Source of the DNA: CAYSVN01 sp964434585
GTDB lineage: Bacteria; Patescibacteriota; Gracilibacteria; Peribacterales; Peribacteraceae
Length of the DNA stretch: 34,239 nucleotides
Reading direction: 5' to 3'
NCBI GenBank assembly: GCA_964434585.1
Contig: CAYSVN010000006.1
Coordinates: forward strand, 1 to 34,239
The notes beneath the pieces are model-generated. The model had not been told where the DNA came from. It was given only the letters and a program-made list of their open reading frames with translations, and made no database searches. Numbering within the stretch: position 1 is the stretch's first letter; each line of letters begins with the position of its first letter. The position numbers were made by a program, and so were the translations under genes. Shown here in pieces: positions 5,181 to 13,706 of this stretch.

Positions 5181-7997
5181 ATGAACCCCTCAGAAATAGA
5201 CCATAAATGGCAGGAATTTTGGCGTCAGAAAGATGTCTACAAAGTAGAAGATGATACCAGTAAGCCAAAATGTTACGTGTTGGATATGTTCCCCTATCCT
5301 AGTGGAGCCGGACTACACGTTGGCCACCCTAAAGGTTACATTGCTACCGATGTTTACAGTAGGTACAAACGCATGCAAGGTTTTAATGTACTGCACCCTA
5401 TGGGTTGGGACGCCTTTGGTTTACCGGCAGAAAACTATGCGATTAAAAATAAGGTACACCCAAGCGAAGCGGTTGACAAAAATGTAGTGGTCTTTAAAGA
5501 GCAGCTTAATAAAATTGGTTTTAGTTTTGATTGGAGCCGAGAAATTAATACTACCGACCCAAAATTTTATAAGTGGACCCAATGGGCAGTTGCTAAAATG
5601 TTTGAAGCCGGCCTAATGGAAGAAGTTACCGAACCTATTTTATGGTGCCCAACTTGTAAAACAGGACTCGCAATGGAAGACCTAGAAGGTGATAAATGTG
5701 AACGCTGTAGTACCGTGGTAGAACGCAAGCCACTACGCCAATGGCTTATTAAAATTACGAAATACGCCGATAGAATGCTAGAAGATTTAGATAGTCTTGA
5801 TTGGAATGATTCTGTTAAAGCCATGCAACGGCACTGGATTGGTCGTAGTGAGGGCGCAAAAATTACGTTTGCCATTAAAGATTCTAAAGAAGTTATTGAA
5901 GTATTTACCACAAGGCCAGACACCTTATTTGGTGCTACCTATATGGTGCTTGCTCCAGAACATAAACTTGTTAAAGCGCTAGATGATTCTATAAACAACA
6001 AAAATGAGGTGCAAACTTACATTGAAGATGCTGCTAAAAAATCTGATATTGACCGCTCTGCGGAGGGGAAGGAAAAGACTGGTATTAAACTAGAAGGTAT
6101 TATTGCTATTAATCCTGTTAATGAGGAGGAAATTCCTGTTTATATAGCCGATTATGTATTACCAGGTTATGGTACTGGTGCCATTATGGCGGTACCTGCA
6201 CATGACGAACGCGACTATGAATTTGCACAAAAATTTAATGTGTCAGTTCGGCAGGTAATTGCCCCCCATTTTGAATCGAAAACTAAAGAGGGTGTTGAAA
6301 CATTAGTTCGAGATGTAGTGGACCTAATAATTGAACACCCTACTGATGGAACATTTCTAATACAAAAAGAGCAAGATGGAGACCATGAACATCGACATTT
6401 TGTCGGTGGTGGTACTGAAGGAGAGTTAGATAAAATTGCAATTGAACGCGAACTTGTTGAAGAAACTGGCTATACAGATTTTGAGATTACCTCATATGTA
6501 ACTACGCTCTCAACTCTTGGGTATAGGCATACAAAAGATAAAAACCAAAGTACAAGGGGGAATTTCTACCACATAAAATTAAACTCACTAAATCAGGTTA
6601 CTTCTGAAATTGATGAAGGCCAACACTCTATAGAGTGGCTTAAAAAAGAAGATATTGCACCCTCGATAACATGGGCTAATCACTTACATGCATGGAATGT
6701 TTTTTTAGGAAATAAATTTCATAATGAAGCTGGCACTCTCATGAACTCTGGTAAATTTGACCGTATGGAGTCTGAAGAAGCAAAAAAAGCAATTACAGAA
6801 TTTGTTGGTGGCGAGCTTACCGTTAATTACCGCTTGCAAGACTGGGTGTTTGCCCGGCAGCGTTATTGGGGTGAGCCGTTTCCGTTTGTACACAAAAAAG
6901 ATGGCACTGTAGAAGTTGTAGATTTAGATAAGCTACCAGTAGAACTACCTAATGTAAAAAACTACGAACCAAGTGGAACTGGGGAAAGCCCCTTAGCAAC
7001 TATTGATGACTGGGTAAATTTACCTAATGGTGATACGCGAGAAACCAACACAATGCCCCAATGGGCTGGGAGTAGCTGGTATTACTTACGCTACCTGGAC
7101 CCACAAAATAATGAAGCCTTAGTGGATCCCGTTAAAGAAAAATATTGGATGGGCGACAAAGGTGTTGACCTGTACGTTGGTGGAGCCGAGCACGCAACAC
7201 GCCATTTAATTTACGCACGATTCTGGCATAAATTTTTATATGACCAAGGTGTTGTTAGTACCAAAGAGCCATTTAATAAACTTATTAACGTTGGACTTAT
7301 ACAAGCAGAGGACGGCCGTAAAATGAGCAAACGTTGGGGTAATGTTATTAATCCAGATGATGTTATTGACCAATATGGTGCAGATGCATTTAGATTATAC
7401 GAAATGTTTATGGGTCCATTTACCCAAGCGGTAAACTGGAGCACGCAAGGCGTAGAAGGTGTTAGTAAATTCCTTAAAAAGTATATCAATTTGTTTGAAA
7501 AAGAAATGACGGACGAAGAGCCTGCCGACCAAATGAATATATTACACAAAACTATTAAGAAGGTAGGCAATGATATTGAAAACTTTGCTTTTAATACTGC
7601 GGTGTCCCAAATGATGATTTTAGTAAACGAACTACGTGCAGCTGATAAAGTTTCGCGACATGCATTACGCGAGCTAACGTTAATTATAGCTCCGTTTGCT
7701 CCCCACTTAGCAGAAGAAATAATGCACACCCACTTTGGCATGAGTATGGAGGAATCTGTCGTCAATACTCAATGGCCATCGTTTGATGAAGCCCATTGTA
7801 AAGATGATGAAGTGACCATTGTCGTACAAATTAATGGTAAGGTTCGTGGCGAGTTTACTGCGAGTCCAGATATTAGCAGCGAAGAAGCAATTACTACCGC
7901 AAAGGCAACTGAAAATGTGCTGAAGTATTTAGACGGTGCAACTATTCGTAAAGAGATTTACGTGCCAGGTAAATTAGTAAGCTTGGTGGTTGCATAA
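5181..7997 (+). CDS. leuS: Leucyl-tRNA synthetase with an inserted Nudix domain
   Basis: Charges tRNA-Leu. The start at 5181 gives the standard N terminus MNPSEIDHKWQEFW. Seen in order: HVGH (residues 46-49), a zinc-finger-like WCPTC (155-159) with CERC (173-176), the editing-domain block TTRPDTLFGATY, the editing-site HDERD (341-345), and KMSKR (714-718). Between about residues 360 and 515, where E. coli LeuRS has about 20 residues, there is an extra domain of about 150. It carries a full Nudix box (residues 409-431) that fits G-x5-E-x7-R-E-L-x-E-E-x-G-Y. The frame is open throughout and LeuRS resumes with the NSGKFDRM block. Total length is 938 against about 860 in E. coli. All synthetase and editing motifs are kept, so the enzyme should be active. 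Confidence 0.97.
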   Translation: MNPSEIDHKWQEFWRQKDVYKVEDDTSKPKCYVLDMFPYPSGAGLHVGHPKGYIATDVYSRYKRMQGFNVLHPMGWDAFGLPAENYAIKNKVHPSEAVDKNVVVFKEQLNKIGFSFDWSREINTTDPKFYKWTQWAVAKMFEAGLMEEVTEPILWCPTCKTGLAMEDLEGDKCERCSTVVERKPLRQWLIKITKYADRMLEDLDSLDWNDSVKAMQRHWIGRSEGAKITFAIKDSKEVIEVFTTRPDTLFGATYMVLAPEHKLVKALDDSINNKNEVQTYIEDAAKKSDIDRSAEGKEKTGIKLEGIIAINPVNEEEIPVYIADYVLPGYGTGAIMAVPAHDERDYEFAQKFNVSVRQVIAPHFESKTKEGVETLVRDVVDLIIEHPTDGTFLIQKEQDGDHEHRHFVGGGTEGELDKIAIERELVEETGYTDFEITSYVTTLSTLGYRHTKDKNQSTRGNFYHIKLNSLNQVTSEIDEGQHSIEWLKKEDIAPSITWANHLHAWNVFLGNKFHNEAGTLMNSGKFDRMESEEAKKAITEFVGGELTVNYRLQDWVFARQRYWGEPFPFVHKKDGTVEVVDLDKLPVELPNVKNYEPSGTGESPLATIDDWVNLPNGDTRETNTMPQWAGSSWYYLRYLDPQNNEALVDPVKEKYWMGDKGVDLYVGGAEHATRHLIYARFWHKFLYDQGVVSTKEPFNKLINVGLIQAEDGRKMSKRWGNVINPDDVIDQYGADAFRLYEMFMGPFTQAVNWSTQGVEGVSKFLKKYINLFEKEMTDEEPADQMNILHKTIKKVGNDIENFAFNTAVSQMMILVNELRAADKVSRHALRELTLIIAPFAPHLAEEIMHTHFGMSMEESVVNTQWPSFDEAHCKDDEVTIVVQINGKVRGEFTASPDISSEEAITTAKATENVLKYLDGATIRKEIYVPGKLVSLVVA

Positions 7998-8044
7998 AAA
8001 TAGCTATTGTTGTAAGATAACCTCTTATTTTTCTTATATAAATC

Positions 8045-8521
8045 ATGCAACCTAACCAACTTTTAGAAAAAATTGATAAGCTTTTTCCTAGCGCTGAACG
8101 CGCTGAAGGGGAATTTGTACCCATGTCTGTAGACCCAACGGAAATTAAAGAAGAAGTTGCAGAACTTTTAGGTGATTATTTTACTGATACATATAAAAGC
8201 GGAGCAGAGATTAAAGCGCTTACTAACGTTATATTTAGTTTAAAAATTAGGAATGGCTTAAATCTTGCGAAACTCAGTGAGATTATTGGTGCAGAAATCT
8301 CAACGGTGCGCTCGACAGTGAATGCTATTTTACTTGCACATACAGAACATGAATCTGCAGATCAACTTGTAGGACCGCTTAATTTAGAATGGGGGCCTCA
8401 AGCATTAGTGCGCATAGCTCTTAAGAATGAATTTGGTGTCCCTTTCGATGATACTATTCCAGAAACAACAACGCGTGATGAACTTGTTGCCTACGTTGAA
8501 CGTAAGCTGGAAAACAGTTAA
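8045..8521 (+). CDS. Unknown protein with a possible ACP-like C-terminal fold
   Basis: 158 residues, mainly helical and acidic. Residues 55-100 resemble a helix-turn-helix (LNLAKLSEIIGAEISTVRST). The last 45 residues (ALVRIALKNEFGVPFDDT, then TTTRDELVAYVERKL) resemble helices II-IV of acyl carrier proteins, but the serine that would carry phosphopantetheine is absent at the expected place (LEWGPQ instead of DSL). I treat this as a fold resemblance only. It is first of three closely spaced small genes between leuS and tpiA. It has no Shine-Dalgarno sequence; a TATATA-like run precedes the ATG. Confidence 0.6.
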   Translation: MQPNQLLEKIDKLFPSAERAEGEFVPMSVDPTEIKEEVAELLGDYFTDTYKSGAEIKALTNVIFSLKIRNGLNLAKLSEIIGAEISTVRSTVNAILLAHTEHESADQLVGPLNLEWGPQALVRIALKNEFGVPFDDTIPETTTRDELVAYVERKLENS

Positions 8522-8530
8522 CATTATATT

Positions 8531-8932
8531 ATGCAACTTCCAATCCTCAACGCATTATCGGATATTGATACTGATGATTGCGGTATGGAACATCATCATA
8601 ACGGAGAAGGTCTATGCGATCCTGTTCGCAGAAAAAACTGTGCCGGTTGCCCTCATGCAACAGAGGCTGTTATTGGTGAAGAATTTTACGAGCAATCTGG
8701 CCTTGAAAGCGTACGTGATGAACTTATTGCATTGGGTAAATTATCACCTGCACGCGCTCAAGAGCTGTTTAAAAATTTTGATAGAGACAATGAATGGCTT
8801 GATTTAATTGATCTGGACGATAACCATCCTGGACTATTTGTAGACGCCACCTTTGACCGCACTCGTGAACACATTCTTAAAGATCGCTCATTTATTAAAT
8901 CAGAATTACAAAAAGTAGCTGAAAAATTGTGA
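8531..8932 (+). CDS. Small protein with a Cys/His-rich putative metal site
   Basis: 133 residues. The first 45 hold Cys17, the triple His HHH (21-23), Cys29, and CAGCPH (Cys37, Cys40, His42), a spacing suited to zinc or an Fe-S cluster. The rest is acidic and helical (ESVRDELIALGKLSPARAQ...). I do not recognise the family. It follows the preceding gene by 9 nt, ends in TGA, and is likely co-transcribed with it. The TGA stop is useful evidence against the recoded genetic code of some related lineages. Confidence 0.6.
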   Translation: MQLPILNALSDIDTDDCGMEHHHNGEGLCDPVRRKNCAGCPHATEAVIGEEFYEQSGLESVRDELIALGKLSPARAQELFKNFDRDNEWLDLIDLDDNHPGLFVDATFDRTREHILKDRSFIKSELQKVAEKL

Positions 8933-8963
8933 GTTAACTATTTAATATCCACCTTAAGGATCT

Positions 8964-9248
8964 ATGCATTCCTCAGAACCAATTATTACAAAAACACCAG
9001 ACCTTAACAAAATGAGTGCTGCTATAACGGCCAAACGGAATGAATTATTTGGTGAGAATGCTGTCGCTAGTAACACAATTGATTTTAGGCAAGATATTCA
9101 CAGTGTTTTAGAGCCAACATTTGGTGAATGCTATGATAACTTTGATGGGCTTATTTATGCAGTAGCTGAGGTTGCAATTTTTAGAAGTTTTAATAGAGAA
9201 AGCTTAGAGGATACTCTTAATACATTTGATGATACTTTATTAATATAA
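8964..9248 (+). CDS. Small unknown protein
   Basis: 94 residues, acidic, predicted helical, with no recognised motif, signal or membrane segment. AAGGAT lies just before the ATG and is one of the few Shine-Dalgarno-like sites in the window, which fits an internal gene of a transcript that starts upstream. It lies 31 nt after the Cys/His-rich gene. The ending DTLNTFDDTLLI is amphipathic. Confidence 0.5.
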   Translation: MHSSEPIITKTPDLNKMSAAITAKRNELFGENAVASNTIDFRQDIHSVLEPTFGECYDNFDGLIYAVAEVAIFRSFNRESLEDTLNTFDDTLLI

Positions 9249-9278
9249 ATTTATATTTCGTTCTTTAGTTATCTCGGT

Positions 9279-9284
9279 TAGTAT
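9279..9284 (+). promoter_or_regulatory. -10 hexamer of tpiA
   Basis: TAGTAT, exactly 6 nt before the tpiA ATG. Confidence 0.45.
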
Positions 9285-9290
9285 GCTTAC

Positions 9291-9974
9291 ATGCCTCTAC
9301 TCTTTGCTAACTGGAAAATGAACGAGCCGCCAGCTGGTGCGTTTGAACCTAATTCTCCTTACCTGGATGATCAAGTGGTAGTGTTTCCAGATTTTTTACA
9401 TATAAAAGATTGCCTAGACGCTGGTATTGTTACTGGTGGGCAATTTGGAGTAGTGCCAGATAGCGGTAGTTTTACGGGGGACGTTTCGCACCCTATGCTT
9501 AAAGAACTTGGCTGTAGCCATGTGCTTTGCGGGCATAGCGAACGCCGTAAGTACCACAGCGAAACAAACCACCAAGTAGCGTCACAAGTAACTTCTGCAT
9601 TTGATGCAGACTTAATTCCAGTATTGTGCCTAGGAGAAAACACCGAGGAACGCGCGGCTGGTAAAACAAATGAAGTACTAGAGCAACAACTACTGTTAAT
9701 AGATGACTTTAACCATTTAATTATTGCCTACGAACCAGTTTGGGCGATTGGAAGTGGCGCTAGTGCTAGCCCACAAGATATTAAAGCAGCAGTCGATTTT
9801 ATTGCGAGCTTGGGTCCCTCTCATGAAGATGTCGATATTCTTTATGGCGGCTCTGCTAATAGTAACAATTTACAAGAAATTTTAAATATCGACGGTGTAG
9901 ATGGTGTACTGGTTGGTGGCGCGAGTCTTGATATTAGCGAGTGGTCAACAATGGTGTCGTTAGCGAAATCTTAA
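9291..9974 (+). CDS. tpiA: Triosephosphate isomerase
   Basis: Interconverts dihydroxyacetone phosphate and glyceraldehyde 3-phosphate. The catalytic motifs are present: FANWKMN with Lys9, the electrophile His in CGHSERR, the catalytic Glu in AYEPVWAIGSG, then YGGSAN and GVLVGGASL for phosphate binding. At 227 residues it is shorter than the usual 245-255; the loss is mainly in the first third. The start is supported by TAGTAT 6 nt upstream. A long palindromic repeat begins right after the stop. Confidence 0.96.
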   Translation: MPLLFANWKMNEPPAGAFEPNSPYLDDQVVVFPDFLHIKDCLDAGIVTGGQFGVVPDSGSFTGDVSHPMLKELGCSHVLCGHSERRKYHSETNHQVASQVTSAFDADLIPVLCLGENTEERAAGKTNEVLEQQLLLIDDFNHLIIAYEPVWAIGSGASASPQDIKAAVDFIASLGPSHEDVDILYGGSANSNNLQEILNIDGVDGVLVGGASLDISEWSTMVSLAKS

Positions 9975-10084
9975 CAGTGGGTAGTGGATAGGGTGTAGTG
10001 GGTAGTGTCTACGTTATAAAGCAATAAACATTGTTCTTTGTTTAACATGGACACTACTCACCATCCACCACTTACTACTCACTT
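9975..10084. repeat. Long palindromic repeat, type A (GTAGTGGGTAGTG)
   Basis: The left arm starts one base after the tpiA stop and is made of degenerate GTAGTGG units. The right arm (about 10050-10084) is its complement, with roughly 24 of 34 positions matching. The loop is about 35 nt. A related palindrome lies at 13632-13706, also at a gene 3' end. It may act as a terminator or mRNA-end stabiliser, but no T-run is seen. Confidence 0.7.
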
Positions 10085-10125
10085 CTTAATACAAGATCGC
10101 CGTAGCCAATACTAAACCAAAACGC

Positions 10126-10131
10126 TATACT
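10126..10131 (+). promoter_or_regulatory. -10 hexamer of gltX
   Basis: TATACT, 7 nt before the gltX ATG. Confidence 0.5.
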
Positions 10132-10138
10132 AACATTC

Positions 10139-11632
10139 ATGAGAACACGATTCGCCCCATCCCCTACTGGAATGCTTCATATTGGAAGTATTCGTACTGC
10201 TTTATACGCTTACCTACTTGCCAAACAAACTGGTGGCACATTTGTGCTTAGGGTAGAAGATACCGATAGAGCACGTGAAGTTGAAGGAGCAACTGCTGGC
10301 ATTATAAAATCACTCGTTGATTATGGCATTGCACCAGATGAAGGCGTTGTTCTTAACAAGTCAGGCCAACTAACACAAGTTGGTAATAATGGGCCTTATA
10401 TTCAATCTGAGAGGCAGGATATCTATAAAGAACATGCACAAATACTACTTGATAATGGACATGCTTATTACGCCTTTGATACCAAAGAAGAATTAACAGA
10501 AATGCGTGAAACCATGAAGAGTAATAGCAATCCATCACCTAAGTACGATAGCTCTGTAAGAATGACGATGCGCAATAGTTTAAGCCTGCCTACAGATGAG
10601 GTGCAGCAGCTTTTAGCTGATAACACACCATATGTTGTACGCTTAAAAGTAGACCCAAATAGAGACATTACTGTGCACGACGAAGTTAAAGGTAAGCTGA
10701 CATTTCAGGGGCATACTATTGACGACACTGTACTACTAAAAGCTGATGGATTTCCAACTTATCATTTAGCAGTAGTAGTTGATGATCACTTAATGGAGCT
10801 TGATATTTGTATCCGTGGTGATGAATGGCTAAGTAGTTTACCAAAACAAATTTTAACGTACGAAGCCTTTGGCTGGGAGCCGACTAAATTTGCACACTTG
10901 CCACTTATTTTAAACGAAGACCGAACCAAGCTTAGTAAAAGACAAGGCGATGTATCGGCTCACGCTTATACTGAAAAAGGGTATTTACCAGAAGCGCTTA
11001 ATAATTTTATGGCCCTTATTGGTTGGAACGACGGAACCGAGCAAGATCTTTTTACCATGGATGAGCTCATTGAGAAATTTAGCTTAGACCGCGTACAGAA
11101 AGGTGGTGGCGTGTTTGACCGCGAACGTCTAGATTGGGTACAAGGCCAATGGATGCGTAAATTTAGTATTGAAGAATTTGTGCAGCGCATTAAACCGCTC
11201 GTCGTTAATGCCTATCCTGCGGCAGCAGATGATGCTAAATTTTCTAACAAGGCAGCACTTATTCAAGACCGTATTATGTTTATGAATGAAGCGCCACAAA
11301 TGATGAGTTATTACTACAGTGATGTGCAGGCACCAATGGATATTGTTTGCCATAAAAAACAAAAAGTTGCGACTGAAAATATTAGTGCCATTGTGGTCGA
11401 CCTTATTGCTACGCTTGAGCCGATTGATGAAGATAACTGGAATGAGACTAGGCTGTCTGCAGATTTAAATGCCCTTGCCGAAGCTAAAGAATATAAACGT
11501 GGGCAGGTATTCTGGCCACTGCGTGCTATTTTAACTGGACTACCATTTAGCCCAGGAGCTTACGAAGTAGCAGTTGCACTTGGTAAAAAAGTGACAATGG
11601 AACGGTTGAAACAGTTTCAAGATACACTTTAG
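10139..11632 (+). CDS. gltX: Glutamyl-tRNA synthetase
   Basis: Class I synthetase for tRNA-Glu. The N terminus MRTRFAPSPTG leads into the HIGH-equivalent HIGS (residues 14-17), followed by FVLRVEDTD. The KMSKS-equivalent is KLSKR (264-268), and the LIGWNDG and VFDRERLDWVQGQW blocks typical of bacterial GltX follow. The C-terminal helical anticodon-binding domain is complete at 497 residues. Many reduced bacteria use a non-discriminating form that also charges tRNA-Gln; the sequence alone does not settle this. The promoter is TATACT with a 7-nt spacing. Confidence 0.96.
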   Translation: MRTRFAPSPTGMLHIGSIRTALYAYLLAKQTGGTFVLRVEDTDRAREVEGATAGIIKSLVDYGIAPDEGVVLNKSGQLTQVGNNGPYIQSERQDIYKEHAQILLDNGHAYYAFDTKEELTEMRETMKSNSNPSPKYDSSVRMTMRNSLSLPTDEVQQLLADNTPYVVRLKVDPNRDITVHDEVKGKLTFQGHTIDDTVLLKADGFPTYHLAVVVDDHLMELDICIRGDEWLSSLPKQILTYEAFGWEPTKFAHLPLILNEDRTKLSKRQGDVSAHAYTEKGYLPEALNNFMALIGWNDGTEQDLFTMDELIEKFSLDRVQKGGGVFDRERLDWVQGQWMRKFSIEEFVQRIKPLVVNAYPAAADDAKFSNKAALIQDRIMFMNEAPQMMSYYYSDVQAPMDIVCHKKQKVATENISAIVVDLIATLEPIDEDNWNETRLSADLNALAEAKEYKRGQVFWPLRAILTGLPFSPGAYEVAVALGKKVTMERLKQFQDTL

Positions 11633-11745
11633 GTTAAGCTTGTCAGACGTTACAGACGTAGTAAAGGTTTTTTGATATCACACTCTTTGCTTAATCCAGA
11701 TACTTTTCCACCTCTGACACATTTTCAACCTTTAATTTGTCTCTA
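11631..11745. repeat. Long palindromic repeat, type B (gltX 3' end)
   Basis: Starts in the gltX stop codon. The left arm holds AGGTTAAGCTTGTCAGACG and the right arm is the imperfect complement of AGGTTGAAAATGTGTCAGAG. Both share the words GTCAGA(C/G)G and AGGTT with the repeats at 18224-18330 and 28952-29054. It is the most degenerate member of the family. Confidence 0.5.
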
Positions 11746-11779
11746 GCATAAAAATCCTCAATCGTGCTACCATACTCCT

Positions 11780-12232
11780 ATGAAAGACCTAGAAGTAACT
11801 GTAAAAGGCGGCGATCAAAAAGCGATTGTCGAAGGGAAAACAAATGTTTCTTTTAAAACATTTGTAACGTTGGTACTACAACGCAATGTCAGCTTTTTGT
11901 ATGAAAAATGGCAAGAGGAACCAATTATTATGAGTAGTGATTTACTAAGTAAGCTAGCTGCGGCACCAATGGATAATACTGAAAGTACTAATCATACTAT
12001 TTTAGTAACACTAGGTGTGGGGATTATCTTTGGATTCTTTATGGCAGCAGTTATTGGTTTTTTTATGTTAATGTTTGGATTTGAACTTAATAGAATTACC
12101 TTATTAAGTGTGGCTATCTGTTTACTAGTACTGGGCTTAGTTCTTAAAACACTTATGCGCATGGAGAGTAAAAACAACACTCAAAAACTTATTGATGGTA
12201 TTGAAGGCGTAGCAAGAGTACTTAAAAAATAA
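11780..12232 (+). CDS. Unknown protein with two membrane segments
   Basis: 150 residues. The N-terminal 70 are soluble and mixed in charge. Two hydrophobic helices follow (about residues 74-98 and 103-122), joined by a tight FELNR turn, and a basic, helical cytoplasmic tail of about 28 residues ends the protein. I do not recognise the family. The start is supported by TACCAT 6 nt before the ATG. The stop abuts the stop of the convergent lipoprotein gene with no base between them. Confidence 0.6.
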   Translation: MKDLEVTVKGGDQKAIVEGKTNVSFKTFVTLVLQRNVSFLYEKWQEEPIIMSSDLLSKLAAAPMDNTESTNHTILVTLGVGIIFGFFMAAVIGFFMLMFGFELNRITLLSVAICLLVLGLVLKTLMRMESKNNTQKLIDGIEGVARVLKK

Positions 12233-12964
12233 TTATGTTGCCGTAGCGTCATTAAACGAGGGGTTAACGGTAGTAGGGCTTATTTCTGGTCTTGCAGTTG
12301 CATTACTACCATCTTTTAATACTGCGACAGGTGCAATATTACCAGTTTCTACACTTGTAGACTGTTTAATATTTTTCTTTGATTTTGGCCTTACATACTT
12401 ATTTAGCAAAGCAAACAGGCTACTAAAAATAGTAATAAATCCTAATAGTCTAGCTGCTCTTTCGGGTACACGATGCTTTTCAGAAAAGCTTTTACCTGCT
12501 TCTACCTTTAGAATTTCTACCGCATTTTGAAACTGAGTTGAAAAGTCTGGACCCATTTCTTCGCTAATTTTCCCAAACTCGTTTGCGGCGCGCGTTACTA
12601 ATTCAGGACTAGCTGCATTTTTTCCATGAGCCTCATCTGCATATTTTTTTATAGTATTAAGAATAACACTCTGCTGTGCAACTGGTAAGTCATCAACTAC
12701 CTCCATTAATAGTTTACATGTTTCGATTTCTTTAATTTTTTCTGCCCAATTATAGGTAATAGTAGGGCCTAAAATAATTGTATTATCTGGAACAGGTTTT
12801 GATTGTGCATGTGTTAATAATTCTACTACTTCTTCTTTCGTTAACCTGTGGACAGCGTTTACATTCACTTCCTCTGTGTCGTTATTTCCATATGCTTCGC
12901 AACCTGCTAATAATGCTAAAGAGGATGCTCCAAGGATTGCCAGTTTTGTAGGAATTTTACGCAT
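12233..12964 (-). CDS. Lipoprotein of unknown function
   Basis: 243 residues. The signal peptide has a basic start (MRKIPTK), a hydrophobic core and a lipobox LAGC with Cys22, so it is probably a lipid-anchored surface protein. The middle (residues 40-160) is helical, with repeated Glu/Lys-rich stretches. A second hydrophobic segment (about 170-190, LLGFITIFSSLFALL) precedes a basic patch (RPKSKKNIK) and a Ser/Thr/Pro-rich tail, giving the look of a protein anchored at both ends. I do not recognise the family. TAATAT lies 7 nt before the ATG. Confidence 0.65.
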   Translation of the reverse strand: MRKIPTKLAILGASSLALLAGCEAYGNNDTEEVNVNAVHRLTKEEVVELLTHAQSKPVPDNTIILGPTITYNWAEKIKEIETCKLLMEVVDDLPVAQQSVILNTIKKYADEAHGKNAASPELVTRAANEFGKISEEMGPDFSTQFQNAVEILKVEAGKSFSEKHRVPERAARLLGFITIFSSLFALLNKYVRPKSKKNIKQSTSVETGNIAPVAVLKDGSNATARPEISPTTVNPSFNDATAT

Positions 12965-13026
12965 GAAAAGTATATTACTATAATTTATAATGTAATATTT
13001 GTCAATATTTTACTACTGCCTTTAAT

Positions 13027-13578
13027 CTACTTCCACTTAATGCTGCAGCCAATTGCATTAACCTCTGGGTTCGTTGGATCGTTTCCTGCAACTAAATCTG
13101 TAATGGCATTTTGTAGTGATGCATCTTGTACAGCGCTAGCATCACGCCAGCTATCATCTATTCGGCCTTTATACATTAAATTACGTTCTTGGTTAAACAC
13201 AAAGCAATGTGGTGTACATAATGCTCCAAAGCTATGTGCTACCTCTTGCGATTCATCATAACAATATGGAAATTTGTATCCTTTTTCTGCCACTTTTTTC
13301 TGCATAGCTTTAAAAGAATCTTCTGGGTAATCGGTTGCATCGTTACTAGAAATTAACACAAATTGCACGCCTGCATCTTTAAACTTTTCTGCCATTGCCA
13401 CTAAGCGATCTTCGTACGCTTGAGCATACGGACAATGATTACAGGTAAAAATTACCGCTAGTACACTGCTTTTTATAACGTTGCTATCTAACGTACTACC
13501 ATCTGTTACTGGTAACACAAAGTGTGGCATAGCATCACCAAGTGCTAATGTTGTAGAATTGTCATCGATAAGAACCAT
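13027..13578 (-). CDS. Thioredoxin-fold redoxin (AhpC/TSA-like)
   Basis: 183 residues of the redoxin family. The motif CNHCPY after a beta strand (VLAVIFT) is the redox site and matches the TCNHCPYA signature of cytosolic thioredoxin-like proteins. Further blocks are FVLISSNDATDYPEDSF, the cis-Pro region TPHCFVFNQ, and LMYKGRIDDSW. No signal peptide is seen, so it should act in the cytoplasm, probably as a thiol peroxidase or disulfide reductase. TATACT lies exactly 6 nt before the ATG. A type A palindrome lies upstream. Confidence 0.85.
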   Translation of the reverse strand: MVLIDDNSTTLALGDAMPHFVLPVTDGSTLDSNVIKSSVLAVIFTCNHCPYAQAYEDRLVAMAEKFKDAGVQFVLISSNDATDYPEDSFKAMQKKVAEKGYKFPYCYDESQEVAHSFGALCTPHCFVFNQERNLMYKGRIDDSWRDASAVQDASLQNAITDLVAGNDPTNPEVNAIGCSIKWK

Positions 13579-13584
13579 GCTGTT

Positions 13585-13590
13585 AGTATA
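13585..13590 (-). promoter_or_regulatory. -10 hexamer of the redoxin gene
   Basis: TATACT on the minus strand, 6 nt before the ATG at 13578. Confidence 0.5.
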
Positions 13591-13631
13591 AAGTATTAGT
13601 TAAATTCTGGCCATGCCCATCTTATACTGAG

Positions 13632-13706
13632 AAGTAAGTAGTAAGTAGTGAATAGTGCAGATGTTTACATTCAGCACTATCCACTAAAACCTACCCACTA
13701 CTTACT
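13632..13706. repeat. Long palindromic repeat, type A (second copy)
   Basis: Arms 13632-13658 and 13674-13706 are built of AGTAAGTAGTAAGTAGTG and its complement, with a short loop. It shares the GTAGTGGGTAG and GTGGATAGTG words with the palindrome after tpiA. On the minus strand it supplies the TAA stop of the upstream gene (13702-14151), so it sits at a gene 3' end like its relative. Confidence 0.7.

Noticed and set aside
8920..8935. TGA recoded to Gly or Trp, as in some Candidate Phyla bacteria
   Set aside because: The 8531-8932 gene ends naturally at TGA, and no conserved gene in the window needs an in-frame TGA to be read through.
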